This document shows, in pieces, positions 14,396 through 26,014 of a DNA stretch of 64,000 nucleotides (its first letter is position 1; each line of letters opens with the position of its first letter). Made by a program: the position numbers and the translations under genes. Below the pieces are notes generated by a model, which saw only the letters and a program-made list of their open reading frames with translations, was not told where the DNA came from and searched no databases. Source of the stretch: Pithys albifrons albifrons. Taxonomy: Eukaryota; Chordata; Aves; Passeriformes; Thamnophilidae. The DNA lies in NCBI RefSeq assembly GCF_047495875.1, contig NC_092461.1, positions 47,323,601 to 47,387,600 of the forward strand, given 5' to 3'.

Positions 14396-15573
14396 GCTGA
14401 ATTGCAATAGGGAAAGTAGCATTGCAATGCTTCTAATGAAATTACTGATTTTTTTTTAGCATATTTTCAAATCAGCTCATTCACACTCGATTTTTGATCC
14501 ATTTCACCCAAAATACCACTTACTTTGAACTGTAAAACAGTGTAAATTTGACATAAATCCGTAAATGGCTATAGGTGGAAGACAAATTTAAGAGCAGGAA
14601 AAACCTAAGAGGAAGAATAACCTCATGCCAATATAAAAATAGATACAGTTTTGAGAATATAATTTTAAAGTTTCACTTCAGGAAAAAAGATTCTCACTGA
14701 ATCAAGGACAAGCATTTTCTAGCTGCCATGTTTTAGAAAATTACTCAAAATGTCAGTGGAAGTGGATTCAGAAGCACAGGTTAAGAAGAGGTCATTTTAG
14801 AGAGTCTTATCGTGCCAGGGGTTAAGCAACTCTGGATGCTCCTTAATTCCTGCTTTTACCAGATAATATGATATGACGAAACATCTAGCAGGAATTTTTC
14901 TTAAGCATCATCTCAGATATGGACTTTGCATTTCAAGTTCTTCAAGGCATTGAATCCACTTGCTATTGCCTATAACAACAAAAAAAGTACAAATGCCGAT
15001 CAAGAAACTTTCTTCTATGGCTAAGTGCAAAAATATTTTATTCAGAATCAACAGTATCACCCTGAGCTGGGCTCCCTTCATACTCAAGAAAATCAATGGT
15101 CAGGCTCATTTATATGCTGAAAACGACAAACATGATATGCAAAGAAATTTTAAGATGTTTTCTTTCAATTATTCTGTAATCTTCTTCACAGTGTCATAAA
15201 TGTAGCAGTGTTAGATGTAAAATTGAAAACCAGAAAATGTATCAGCAAAATAGAACCCAAGAGAATCACATACCAAGAGCATTAGTGTAACTCCACAACA
15301 GTCACACTAGAGGAGTTCTGTTACAGGTTTATTTTCTGTTCCTCTATCAATGGGTTTTGTGTTGCAGTGATATCACATGATATCAAGGTAAGAATGGTAT
15401 TTCCAGTACAATCTTTACTAATGAGGAGGTACTAAGGAGCAATTTTGTTCAAATAAGAGATCAACCAAATATCAACAGAACTGGTACAAATTTACAAATT
15501 AATGAGCTAATCAACAGAGAAAACTTCTTGATGCTAAAGAGGTCAGAGCTCCTGGGCTAGAAGGAACATAGAC
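14396..15573. other. Unassigned DNA between two CR1 copies
   Basis: This is AT-rich sequence with no recognised exon, RNA gene or mobile element. Two overlapping short reading frames at about 14908-15199, on opposite strands, have no recognisable features. Confidence 0.5.
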
Positions 15574-16010
15574 TAAGACGGTTTGGTTTGGAAGGGACCT
15601 TTAAAGTTTCTCTAGTCCAACCTTGCCATGGTCAGGAACATCTTCGACTAGATCAGGTTGCTAAAAGCCCCATTCCACCTGGCCTTGGACACTTCCAGGA
15701 ATGAGGTAGCCACAACCTGTTCCAGTGCTAATCAGCCTTACCATAAAAAATTCCTTCCTTATATCCAATCTAAAGTCATTAAGTTTAAAACTATTGCCCT
15801 TTGTCATGTCACTATAGGTCCTGTTAAAAACTTTCTTTCCATCTTTCTCACAGGCCCCTATTATTTACTGAAAGGCCACTGTAAGGTCTCCCTGGAGCTC
15901 CAGCCCTCTGACCATTTCAGTGTCCCTCCTCTGGACATACTGTGATAGATAGATCCATTTCTTGTACTGGGGACCTCAAAACTGTATATGGTACCTTGTG
16001 CTGTAAGAAA
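15574..16010 (-). mobile_element. CR1 LINE 3' portion (antisense)
   Basis: It opens with a 'ggtttggtttggaagggacc' block and runs through diverged CR1 tail blocks, including 'cctggccttggacacttcc', 'ttccttccttatatccaatc', a 'gtcactataggtcctgtt' block and 'tgtccctcctctggacat'. The element is on the minus strand and 5'-truncated. A short GATA-like insertion near 15943-15953 interrupts the usual order, and the right end after about 15990 is uncertain. Confidence 0.85.
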
Positions 16011-17911
16011 ACTGCAGAATTAGCTACTGCAACTTTCAAGCTTGCTAGTCCACACTGCCCTTTTATACCACACTATCTGCTGCCCCCTTTCCTAAAGGAA
16101 AAAAATAATCTTGCTTTTCCCTGTCTAAGAGAACACGTTGTTTCTGTGGAGAGGGGAACAAGGGGAGACAGTTGCAATGTTTACAAAACAATTTTTTTTA
16201 ACTCATTTTGGATCATAATTCATAGATAATGAAAAAAAAAACAAAGTGATTTTAGAAACCATTTGTGTTCTTAAAAATACCCCCCAAAACCCCAAACACA
16301 ATACTAGGAGAGGCAATCAGAAAATGTTTGGGGCCCTAAGTATGACTCACAGCATAAGATGAAGTAGAGCAAAATGGATTTAGGCAGCCTTCACTCTCCA
16401 TTTTTCTTCCTTCTGTGACCACCTTAATTCTGCAGTACACTATTCAGCTTTCCTAGTTTTGCTTCAATTTTATTTTCTACATTTAAATATGTCAGAAGCA
16501 ACTAAAACTTATTACTATGATGCAAGACACTTGGAATGTTTTCCCCATATTTTAAAAATTGCAATTTCTGATATGCTATGTCTTACCTTAACTTATAATC
16601 CTGAATCTATTTCTTTTCCTAGAGCCATCAAAATATTTATACATATGTATCTTCCCTGTCCCCTATTTTCATTCACTCCATTAACCTCTCTTTTCTTTGT
16701 CTCCTTCCTCTATTCATTCAGTCTTCTTTTCAGTCCTCATTTATTTACCCTTTTTTGCACAGAGAGGGGAAAAAAAAAGGCTGGGTATTTATAATGAACT
16801 AGTTGTGTTCAGAAGGGAGTAATAATAGAAAATTTTATAGCCATTTCATGGCAAACATATTGGGAAGTAATCAGCATCTGCTGAGGTGTAAGAGGGGTAA
16901 GATGAAGCTCTGGCTGAATGATGCCCTCATTTACTGAAGAACCCCTGGGATGGACATGGCTAACAGTGCCCATATTAAGACCAGGAACCCTGGACCCGCA
17001 AGCCATGCCATCCATGGTACAGAAAACATTATTTGCATCTCATAGACCATACCCTTCAGAAGGAAAGGACTGCTCAAGCACAGTAAGAGACAGAAATCTG
17101 AGCTAAACACTGAATTCTAGTATGTTTACCGAATACCAAATTTAAAAATGGAAATTGGATTACTCTTTCTCCTCTATCTGCCAAACATTATAAAAAATTT
17201 ATTGGATATAATTATCTGGCCTGAAGAGCACATCACAAATCCAGATTTTCAGCACCACAGAAAGCTGCCCTTCCTACATTAATAAAAAAATTGAAGGACC
17301 TTATTTTACTCTTAAATGCACCAATGTAGTTGCGGTTGAAGCTAATGGACTATTCACAGTAGTAATTGCTGCTGTTCATAATTACTAGCTGTGGTCACTG
17401 GGGACTTTAGGCAAGACTCTACATTTGTGTAACACTCCATATATCTCACAATAAGTGCCATATTTTGTGGCACTCTCAGGGATTGTCCATGGCCTGGGTG
17501 GGACTACAGGGCTTTAGGCAGGCCATTTTCCTCCCCTCTACTTTGACACCTGCCTGCAAAACAGAGCAGGTTACTCTGTGGGAAGCTGAGAATGTATACT
17601 TATTGTACCTATGATTTTCAATTCCTGAATCCTACAGATTGTCTTTCTGAAGCCAAATGTCATCTCCACTTCTTTACATCCAAAGAATATTCAGAGAGGG
17701 TACCTTCCACCTCTTTGCTTTCCTATATACTGAAGCAAGCTTATGCATAGAAAAAAGGGACGTTAGGTTTTTTAAAATGACATTCCAAATACAACACTAC
17801 ATTTCATGAGGAAAGAGAACACAAACACTGCACTGCAAAAATATTAGAATACACATAATTCAACAAATGTCACAAATACTTGATGGCAGGAATGAGATTT
17901 TTATTAAGGAA
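16011..17911. other. Unassigned AT-rich DNA, no gene seen
   Basis: No exon, RNA gene or transposon is recognised. A pyrimidine-rich stretch lies near 16600-16760. It gives a hydrophobic reading frame at 16459-16794 simply because of its T and C content. Confidence 0.5.
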
Positions 17912-18065
17912 CCACCTACATAACGCAATTTCTTATTTTTCTTATATCCCCATATCATTGCTTTCACTAAAATGCAATGTTTTAAAATCCACCTACATAA
18001 TGCAATTTCCTGTATTTCTTATATCCCCACATCACTGCTTTCACCAAAATGCAATGTTTTAAAGT
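17912..18065. repeat. Two-copy 77-bp tandem duplication
   Basis: Two adjacent 77-bp units, 17912-17988 and 17989-18065, both begin with CCACCTACATAA and end with AATGCAATGTTTTAAA plus one or two bases. They differ at only a few positions, mostly transitions. This is a local head-to-tail duplication. No coding function is suggested, although a chance reading frame passes through each unit. Confidence 0.9.
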
Positions 18066-21000
18066 TAAAAAGGCCTCAGCTCCTCCCAATCCCTCAGGAG
18101 TCATATGTAGAGATCCCACTGGGGAGGGAACAGCAGTGCCCAAACCCAAATGGCAGCAGACCCACTTGTGGCCTCACTTCAGCTGAGATGACCCATCAGG
18201 TTCAACTGGTGATGCCTCACGTACAGAGATCTCTCACAAGGAAGGGAAAGATATTACTGCAAATACACACCTGAAATTTCTGGAAATTCATGAGGCTGTA
18301 ATATTGCTGTTAAGTCACAGGCCATCTGCCCTTCCAGACATAAATCTGAAAGGCTTTTATAAAGAAGTTACAGCATATCATTAAACCCTCTTACAGAGAT
18401 TACAAGGAAAGCCAGTTGATCTCCTCACTATCCTAATATCTCAAAACATGACTTCACTTGGTGATTTCCAGCTGACTACCTCCTGCTTACAAGCAGAAAG
18501 GACTACCTAAGAAATCCTTAATCAAAACACTAACTGAGAATATGTTCCATTCACTGATCGAGGTACATTTTTTCCTTATGAAACACATACAAGACAGTAA
18601 AAAGAACAATTTACTTAAATCATTAAGTAGTAATGCCTGCAATGATTTAGTGCAATAGATGAACAACATGCACATTTGAGGGAAGAGTATCTTCTTATCT
18701 AGGTTACAAAGCTCTTTAAAATAGAGCCAGAACAGCATTCGGTTCCCTTTGGTTGCAGTGAATACTTTGAAGGTTGAAATTACATTCTCTGTTGATCACT
18801 GGGAGACAGGCATAGGGACAGACTATTGAAAAATTTCAGTGTCCTTTTGGCTGCCTTCCAGTCCCATCTCCAAGTGGCTGCTATTCTATTTAATGTAACT
18901 GGAGTCTACCCTTAGGATGAATATCTTTCTTCCTGACAGTTTTTCTTCTTTTGCAAGGCAGGGGAACAGCCACAGACCAACAAAGACTGCCTCTCCCCAC
19001 GCCTCTGCTGAAGGGCTCAGAAACAGAACAAACAACATGGTCAAAATGCTGCTGCACGACCATCTTGCAAACGAGTTTCTCTACTATTTCACTGAAAATG
19101 CAGAGGGTTTAGCAGCTGAGGGTAGAATAATCCCAGAAACAGGAATGCTTTTCAATTGAAAAGATTTTAAAACAGGGATATGTTTTCAGGAAAATTTGTT
19201 CCATAGCTACAATACATGGTGACCAGACATAAAAAGCTACTTTTGTGCTAAGAGACAATAAGCTACAGCTGATACTTGTAGCAACAATATGGGCATTTTT
19301 AACACAGGCACAGGCCAAAACAGATGTCTGGTTGCATACTTTTAATCAGGGATTCCACAACAAAACCCAAACTATTTAAAGACTCTTCAAAACCTTCACC
19401 CCTAAAAGGTTAAATAAATTCTTTAAGTGGATAGTCTTGGGTTAATGGCTAATGTAATTATACACTGTTTGTACTGACCAGATATTAGAGCTAAGGCAAG
19501 GCGCAGGTTCAAAAGCACAGCTTATAAAAGCAAACTCACAAGATCAATCTGTGCCTAACCTACAGTGCCCTTGGGACATACACTACACATACAAGGGCAT
19601 GTTCCACTGTGTGTCTGTCTTTCATGGCTAGTGGTTCCAAAATTAGGCAAGCCCCTAACTGAGCAATTTCTGCTGGTAGGATTATAAGCTTCCATGGCTG
19701 TCAGGCTTCACCAGTTACCAGTGCTCCTCATGGACATTCTACCTGCTCTGCACTGCAGATGTTTGTGCAGCACAGAGGCTCTGAGGCACACAATAAATTG
19801 GCACCTTCTGCTTGTTATATCTGCAAGAAGCAAAACACTAAGTAGTTTAGCTGACATCTATGCTCACCAAAATAGCCAGGACTGAATCACATTTACCCTG
19901 ACTCACATAAGTTAGCACAATCACATTACTTTCGGCAAAAACATCAGTTAAAAGGAATTTGTGACAGGGCCACAAGCAAAGAACTATTCCATTACAGCAT
20001 GCCTGTGCTGGGAAGTTGTTAACATCTTCAGCAATTCCCTTAGGAAATGTCAACAGCAGCACCACAAAAACCAAACATATTTGTTTGTCTAAATATTAAG
20101 AAGAGCCTGAAATAGATTCTAAAATGTCAACAAGAAAACTACACTCAAAACCAGCATAATTTCTTTTGTTGTAAATACAAATAATTCTTATATTAATTTG
20201 GAGAGCAATCGATTGGGAGTCAGCATGGGTACCATAGTGAAGCAGATATTCCTCTTTACAGTATGCAAGGAACATATTAATCATGCAAATAGAAAGCCTT
20301 TTGAGGGAAAGCAAAAAAGATACTATCTCTCTTTGGGATAAGAGAAGTAAACATGTAAATATCTGCTTTTAGAAAACAAGGGAAGTCTAAAGCATGGCTA
20401 ATATTTGCCAATTACTGGGTTACTGTTTTCTGTACACAGCAAAGGGCAAAGCATCTTGCACTTAATATATTGCTTATTTCTTTTACATACTGCGTAACAC
20501 AGTCACAATACTCTAGTATTGACAACTGCACTAACAAACTCCAATTTCCAAACACACAACACTGTTAAGAAACCTTCCTCACTTTATAATATGCTAATCA
20601 TTAATAATTTGATATTTTATTGTCCTTGTTACATAATATATATAATATTGTTGTTATATATCAGTGTCTTTATTGTGTGATATCTAGCAGTGCTGCACTG
20701 GTTGCACTCTTTTTTTATTGCAAACAGGCCCATATAAAATCAGCTGGAAGCTCATTGCCTCTGTCCTCTGCACCTCAGAAGCAACATTCACCTGTATATG
20801 AGAGCAAATGGCTGTAGACCCCATCCGTTTCATCTAGAGAGGAGAGAAAGGATGGAATGTTCAAAAGGAGGTGCCAAGCACAACTAATATTCAGTAGCAA
20901 CAGGCCTGGGATTTACTGTTTCCACAGAATTTTAGTAAGCAGGAAGTGGCTTCATCACATGAAAATGGAAGCCAAGCTACAGTCAAGTACTGTCCTTTAT

Positions 21001-24000
21001 TCCAAGCTTGTTTATTACCCTGCAAAAAATCTGGCAAAGTCAATCACCTGCAACACTCTAGATAATCCCATATGGTTCTCCCTCCTCCAGCTAGCAGGAG
21101 GCAAGCCCCTCTTGAACTCCCCATTCACTAAATCTTTAGCTACGTCCTGCCCTCCATAGCCAGGTCTAACAGCCAAATTCTGTTTAGCACTGTTTAAGCT
21201 AAAACTTCTCTGTCATGTCTCAGACTTTCTGGAAACTGCCAGATTGGACACAGGGTCTCCATCACAGGTTATGTGATGATTACTACTTTTACCACTGTTT
21301 TTTCCCCATGAGAGTCTGGCAAACAAAGGATTTTCTGATTCTTTAATCTACAATTAATTACTAAAGATCCTTTAAGTTCAATAATTTGCTTGCTATTGCT
21401 GTTATTTATAAGGACAGAAGTTAACAGAGTAAAAACACACAGTTTTCCTTCAAATATTTTAGATATTTTTTATCTAAAAATGAAAATAAATTCACTGTTA
21501 AAAACAAAAGACAGTTATTCTGCCACTACGAGTTTCCATGCTTATCACATCTCCAATGACTTCCAGATTCTTTTCTTTTTTCACTTTTCCAAACAAGCAC
21601 AAGGGTATTTTTCATTGCTGGAACACTTGAGTTGAAAGCTGAAATTCAGGTTAGATGCTTACTCATCAATTAGTAAAAAGGATTTTGCAGGTCAAGTTCT
21701 GCCCCAGTATCAGCTGTCAAGTTACCTTTTACTGCAGCCATGTTAAATATACACTTCTATCCACTCCCTGTATTGATAATCATAGATGTAACTACGTCCA
21801 TCTGTGGGAACTGAAAGATTACTGGACAGGAAGAGGATAGGCTGGGAACAGAACTGAGCTCAGCTCTTCATATGTTCTAAGGAAAGCAGACAAGAAATTA
21901 GAAGTCCACTGACTATCCCCACAGGTCTTAATGACTTACCCTAACCAGAAACAAAAGCCCATACCCAAGACTTATGAACAGAAGACAGAATGATTAAAAT
22001 AAAGGCAGTTTGATTTTTTTGTTTCGAAGAATTCCTCAATTACACTTGGAATTAAAAGTATTAAGGAAAAAAGTTAGTCCAACTCCTCAACAGGCAAAAA
22101 TCACAGAGCAATGAGCTCTCCACTTGGTATTCACATTCTTGAAGAAACAGTGATTTGGAAGGAAAGAAAAGCTGATACTCAGCATCCATTTCATGGGATA
22201 GAGAGAATTCTCCCTCCGCTGCCACACACACGGATGTTGTATCTGTTCTGGATCCTGCTGATAACATACACTCCTGAGGCATTTTCTGTCATTATCATAG
22301 AGAGTGCATGCATGCTATGCCAGCCTTCTGTAGTATTCCTGATCTCCTAGAAACACCACAGGGTTTCACACACTTAATCTGATTTATCTTTGCAAAAGTA
22401 GTTTACTTATTTTGGTAATTTAAAGGAATGTACTTAATTCAAAGGAGGTTTCTAAGCATTCTTGCTTATAAGTTGTTTTGAGGATGAGTTATTTAATAAA
22501 GAAGACCCATGTGAATAGAGTAAGATGATTACTTTTTTTCTCAGCTGCACCTCTCAAACCTGTAATTCCCACTAGAACAGAGGGAATATGCTCAGGACAA
22601 AGCCTCTTTTACTATTCAAGCCCATTCTACCTGTGATGATGACAAGACTTGAAGATCTGCTGCAAAGACAGCTGGCAGCTGAGACAACACAGTCCTGACA
22701 CGAGCAGTCTTGTTTCTAGCCTACAATCTGCTACTACTGATTTAATATAAATGAATGAGTCTTGTCCCTAAAGACTACAGGGATAGGAAGAGAGTTTCCC
22801 AAGTTCTTGATAACATTTTAAGTCTGTGCATCTCTTTATATTTCTGTTTGTGCAACCAAAAAAAGGCCTCATAAAAAGAGTAGTTACACCTGTAAAGTCA
22901 AGCACATCTGCTTTTGCAGAACTAGGGGCAAAATGTAAAGTTATAAGAATACTGAAAAGGCATCATAATATTAGGGCAAGTCTCCATTTAACCATGTTTA
23001 ACCTCATTATCACCCATATAACATGCTCCCCTTTCTCTTTGGAAGGAGATGCATTGATCCCACAGGATTCAGCCATTCTTTTTGAATTAGTAAGTATTCC
23101 TTTCAGGGCCCGAGGGAGAGCCCTGAAACATAAGGAGGAAAACAACTCTCCTACTCAGAGAAAGAATAGCACAAAAGATGCTCTCACTTTGTGAGAAAAT
23201 TTTCTTAAAGTAGGACAGAAACCCAAAATGGTCCAGGAAGGCTAACAAGTAACAGGAGGGATAGTAAAGATGGGAGAGAGGCTTTTCATATCAAGGGATG
23301 TTGTGATGCCTTTTATCAAGGGATGTTGTGATGCCAGAGCTGGAGATACTAGACCTGGCATTTTAAATAGATCAACTGCTACTGTACACTGACTTCAGTG
23401 TAAATCACTGATTAGATTGGGCACCAGCATAAAAATATATGAGAGACTACCAACAAGGACACCCTTGCCAAAGAGTTGTTTCTTCACCTGCTATCATCAG
23501 AACATGTACACACAAACCAGTAGAGAAAACCCCTCCAAGGAGTAATACCAATGCACTTCACATCCCAGGGACTTTCCTTTCAGTGGCTAAGGCATACATT
23601 TGCAGGAACCCAGCAACATCCTGCAACAGAACAACCTCCAGCCTCAGTCCAATGAGTCTGACTGTGTGATGGACAGGTAGTTAAGTCTGAGCCAAAGCAT
23701 GTGAGGAATACATACATCTTTTAAATAAGACATTTTTACTGAGGTTTCCAGTTCACTTACTAGAGCTCAATTCAGTCAGTATGACAACTGTATGTCAAGT
23801 CCCACTATATTTTGACCAGCAACTTAGCCAGATCTGCAGACTTTTAGGCAACAGCCTGAGTGTTAACTCCACAGTCAACTGAAGGCCTGGGCCAAAAAAT
23901 GGCCATTTTTCAAGAAATGCTGTCCAGGAATAGGCTTAAGCAGATTCTTCACCAAGGTCACTGTATGTTTGGTATGCACCTAGTTCTGCCTTCCTGTTCA

Positions 24001-24808
24001 ATACACAAGTCTGGAAGCCAATGAGTAATGTTATCTTTATGACTTAGACTTGATTTAAATTAAGACCTATTTAGTTAATTTCCCAGCAAATCGAGATATG
24101 TTTAGTCAGCTTTACATCATCAATGTGTCCTGAAGTAGGGAACTTAAGGTTTTGAAGCTGCTGGCTGAAGACTCAAACAGTTATCTGCTGACAGGAGAGA
24201 GTGTAGGTTGCAACCACAGCTCTTTCTGCAGTTGCTACCCTAGGAGTCACCCTTGATAGTCAAACCTCTGCCATCTGTATTTCTGCTTATTGGACTCTGC
24301 CTATCTTCCTATATACAAAAGCTGGTATAACTCTGCTTCTCTTGAATCCACCAGTTATGGTTTAGAATCAAACAAACAAATAAACAAAAACCCACCAGTA
24401 CATCAGTTAAGACCCTTACTTGGACACATATAAACAGGTTTTGTGACCTCTGGTTACAGGTCCCTGTTTCCACAGAATTTAAATATATTACTAATTCTAA
24501 ACATGACAAAATCGCACCTCTGCCCATCAAAGAATCATTTTCAGCAAGTCAACCATGACTGGCATGCTGAAATGCATTACAGCATAACTTCTGACTCCCA
24601 TTATAACAAATGCATAACAGTCTTTTCATGAAGACCAGTCTTTTCCTGAAGTTAGGCCTCAGACAAGACTACTTGTTGCCCTAAAATGATTACAAGGGAA
24701 AAAAATGCAAAAGTCCAGGACACATTAACTGTATATCCAGCATTAATACTCTCAATTCATGAGAGTGTTATTACATAAAATTGTTCAAAATTATAGCACA
24801 CAGTTGTA
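18066..24808. other. Unassigned AT-rich DNA, no gene seen
   Basis: No convincing exon, RNA gene or mobile element is seen across this long stretch. Small features include a 25-bp near-perfect direct repeat around 23285-23335 containing TATCAAGGGATGTTGTGATG, and an AAAC-type simple repeat at 24369-24390. All reading frames are below 125 codons and lack recognisable domains. Confidence 0.5.
24369..24390. repeat. Short (AAAC)n-like simple repeat
   Basis: This is a run of AAAC and AAAT units. It is short and interrupted, and of the sort common at retroposon tails, but no retroposon body is seen beside it. Confidence 0.6.
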
Positions 24809-24905
24809 AAATCACAAAACAATTTAGGTTTGAAAGGACCTTTGGCACTTAACCTGCTCCAAAGTCTTGCTGAAAGCAAGGTCAGCTTTGAAGATCGAAC
24901 TGAGA
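24809..24905 (-). mobile_element. CR1 LINE 3'-end remnant (antisense)
   Basis: A diverged CR1 end signature (AATCACAAAACAATTTAGG, then 'tgaaaggaccttt') is followed by a 'ctgctccaaagtcttgctgaa' and 'gcaaggtcagctttgaagat' pair of blocks. These match the CR1 variant in which the tail is followed by the 'gcagggtcagcttcgat' motif. It is short, minus-strand and inactive. Confidence 0.65.
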
Positions 24906-25400
24906 TTGAAGTCAGAACAAGAGAGGGCCTTGTGAGTCAACTCTTGTGTATCTCCAAGGAAGGACAAGGGCAGTAGACCAAGACATTGAAAGACATTGTC
25001 AAACTGGAGCCAGAAGAAGTGGTTTCTTCAAAGAGTAGCAACAGTTGTTCATCCAATACCAGTACCAAATAAAATCACTATCAATTTTTGGTCAATCTAG
25101 TAGAGACTGTAGCCTCTTTTGCCATTGGAAATATTGCTTCCTAAGGTTCTGAGGAACGATTATGTTCTGAGGCCAGAGGTATACTTGCCATTTCTGATAG
25201 TCAATTGCTGGTTGTCCCATTTCAAAACTGGATTTTTACTGTTAAGTTTACCTTCCAAACAAAGACACTTGATTTTAAACGTGATGCTCCAAAACAAGTA
25301 GACCTCTTGCCTTTCACATTGACTTTTACTCCCAAATCCTGACCAAATTTTTATATTTACAACTTCCTGGATGCAGCTGTCAAGCACATGAATTCTTTTG

Positions 25401-25443
25401 AAAAGAAAAAAACAAACAAACAAAAAAAACCAAACAAAAAACA
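25401..25443. repeat. A-rich (AAAC)n-like simple repeat
   Basis: This purine-rich A tract is interrupted by single C residues with an AAAC periodicity. It gives a poly-lysine or poly-phenylalanine artefact in translated frames. No linked gene is seen. Confidence 0.65.
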
Positions 25444-25921
25444 CAGAAAGGGGACAAAAAGTTTGTTTCCGTGTCACAGTCCCCTTTCAAATATCACAGC
25501 AAACTCTCACCATGAATAGCTGGTACACAGGATATGTGATACATGATAAATGAATATGTATCTCAAGGGCATTTTCACAGGCATTACAGCAAACAAATCA
25601 GCCTTAAGCAATGTCCTTATGCAATATACCATATTTTTACTAATTTCTGTACTCCTTAAAACTTCTGCTTCCTGGCATATGTAATTTATGTGCAACAGTG
25701 CCTGCTTCTTTCTCAACAGACTAACACTCAGGTACTCACAGAAAAAAACAGCTGCATGTGCCAAATTAATATCAGTTATTATAGTTACAATAGACGCAAC
25801 ACTAAATGCCTTTTAGCTTGGAATACTTTTTAACACTTGCTGTGGTTAAGAGTACAATACTGCATCACTAAAAATATCTTCAAATAGACAATCAGAAGGC
25901 AATAACAGCAGCCCCACATGG

Positions 25922-26004
25922 GTCAGGATGGCTGAGCGGTCTAAGGTGCTGCGTTCAGGTTGCAGTCTCCCCTGGAGGTGTGGGTTCAAATCCCACTTCT
26001 GACA
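25922..26004 (+). tRNA. tRNA-Leu (anticodon CAG), gene or recent pseudogene
   Basis: The 83-nt sequence folds as a class II tRNA. The acceptor stem GTCAGGA pairs with TTCTGAC and is followed by discriminator A. The D arm, the anticodon stem with loop TTCAGGT (anticodon CAG), a long variable arm with a CTCC/GGAG helix, and the T arm GTGGG-TTCAAAT-CCCAC are all present. The A box (25929-25939) and B box (25983-25993, GGTTCAAATCC) are intact, and a T8 Pol III terminator follows. No intron is present, as expected for Leu-CAG. Compared with the vertebrate form I recall, five positions differ, and all five are C-to-T or G-to-A changes at CpG sites. The stem changes give G-U wobble pairs, so the fold survives, but the D stem is weakened by two wobbles. 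Such CpG loss fits germline methylation, so it may be silent. Confidence 0.88.
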
Positions 26005-26006
26005 GC

Positions 26007-26014
26007 TTTTTTTT
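26007..26014 (+). terminator. Pol III terminator of the tRNA-Leu
   Basis: A run of eight T residues starts two bases after the tRNA 3' end. This length is ample for RNA polymerase III termination. Its presence argues that the copy is, or recently was, a transcription unit and not a retroposed mature tRNA. Confidence 0.8.

Noticed and set aside
16459..16794. Hydrophobic 111-codon frame suggesting a membrane protein
   Set aside because: Its Phe, Leu and Ser richness comes from a pyrimidine-rich stretch. No polar loops or start context suggest a real protein.
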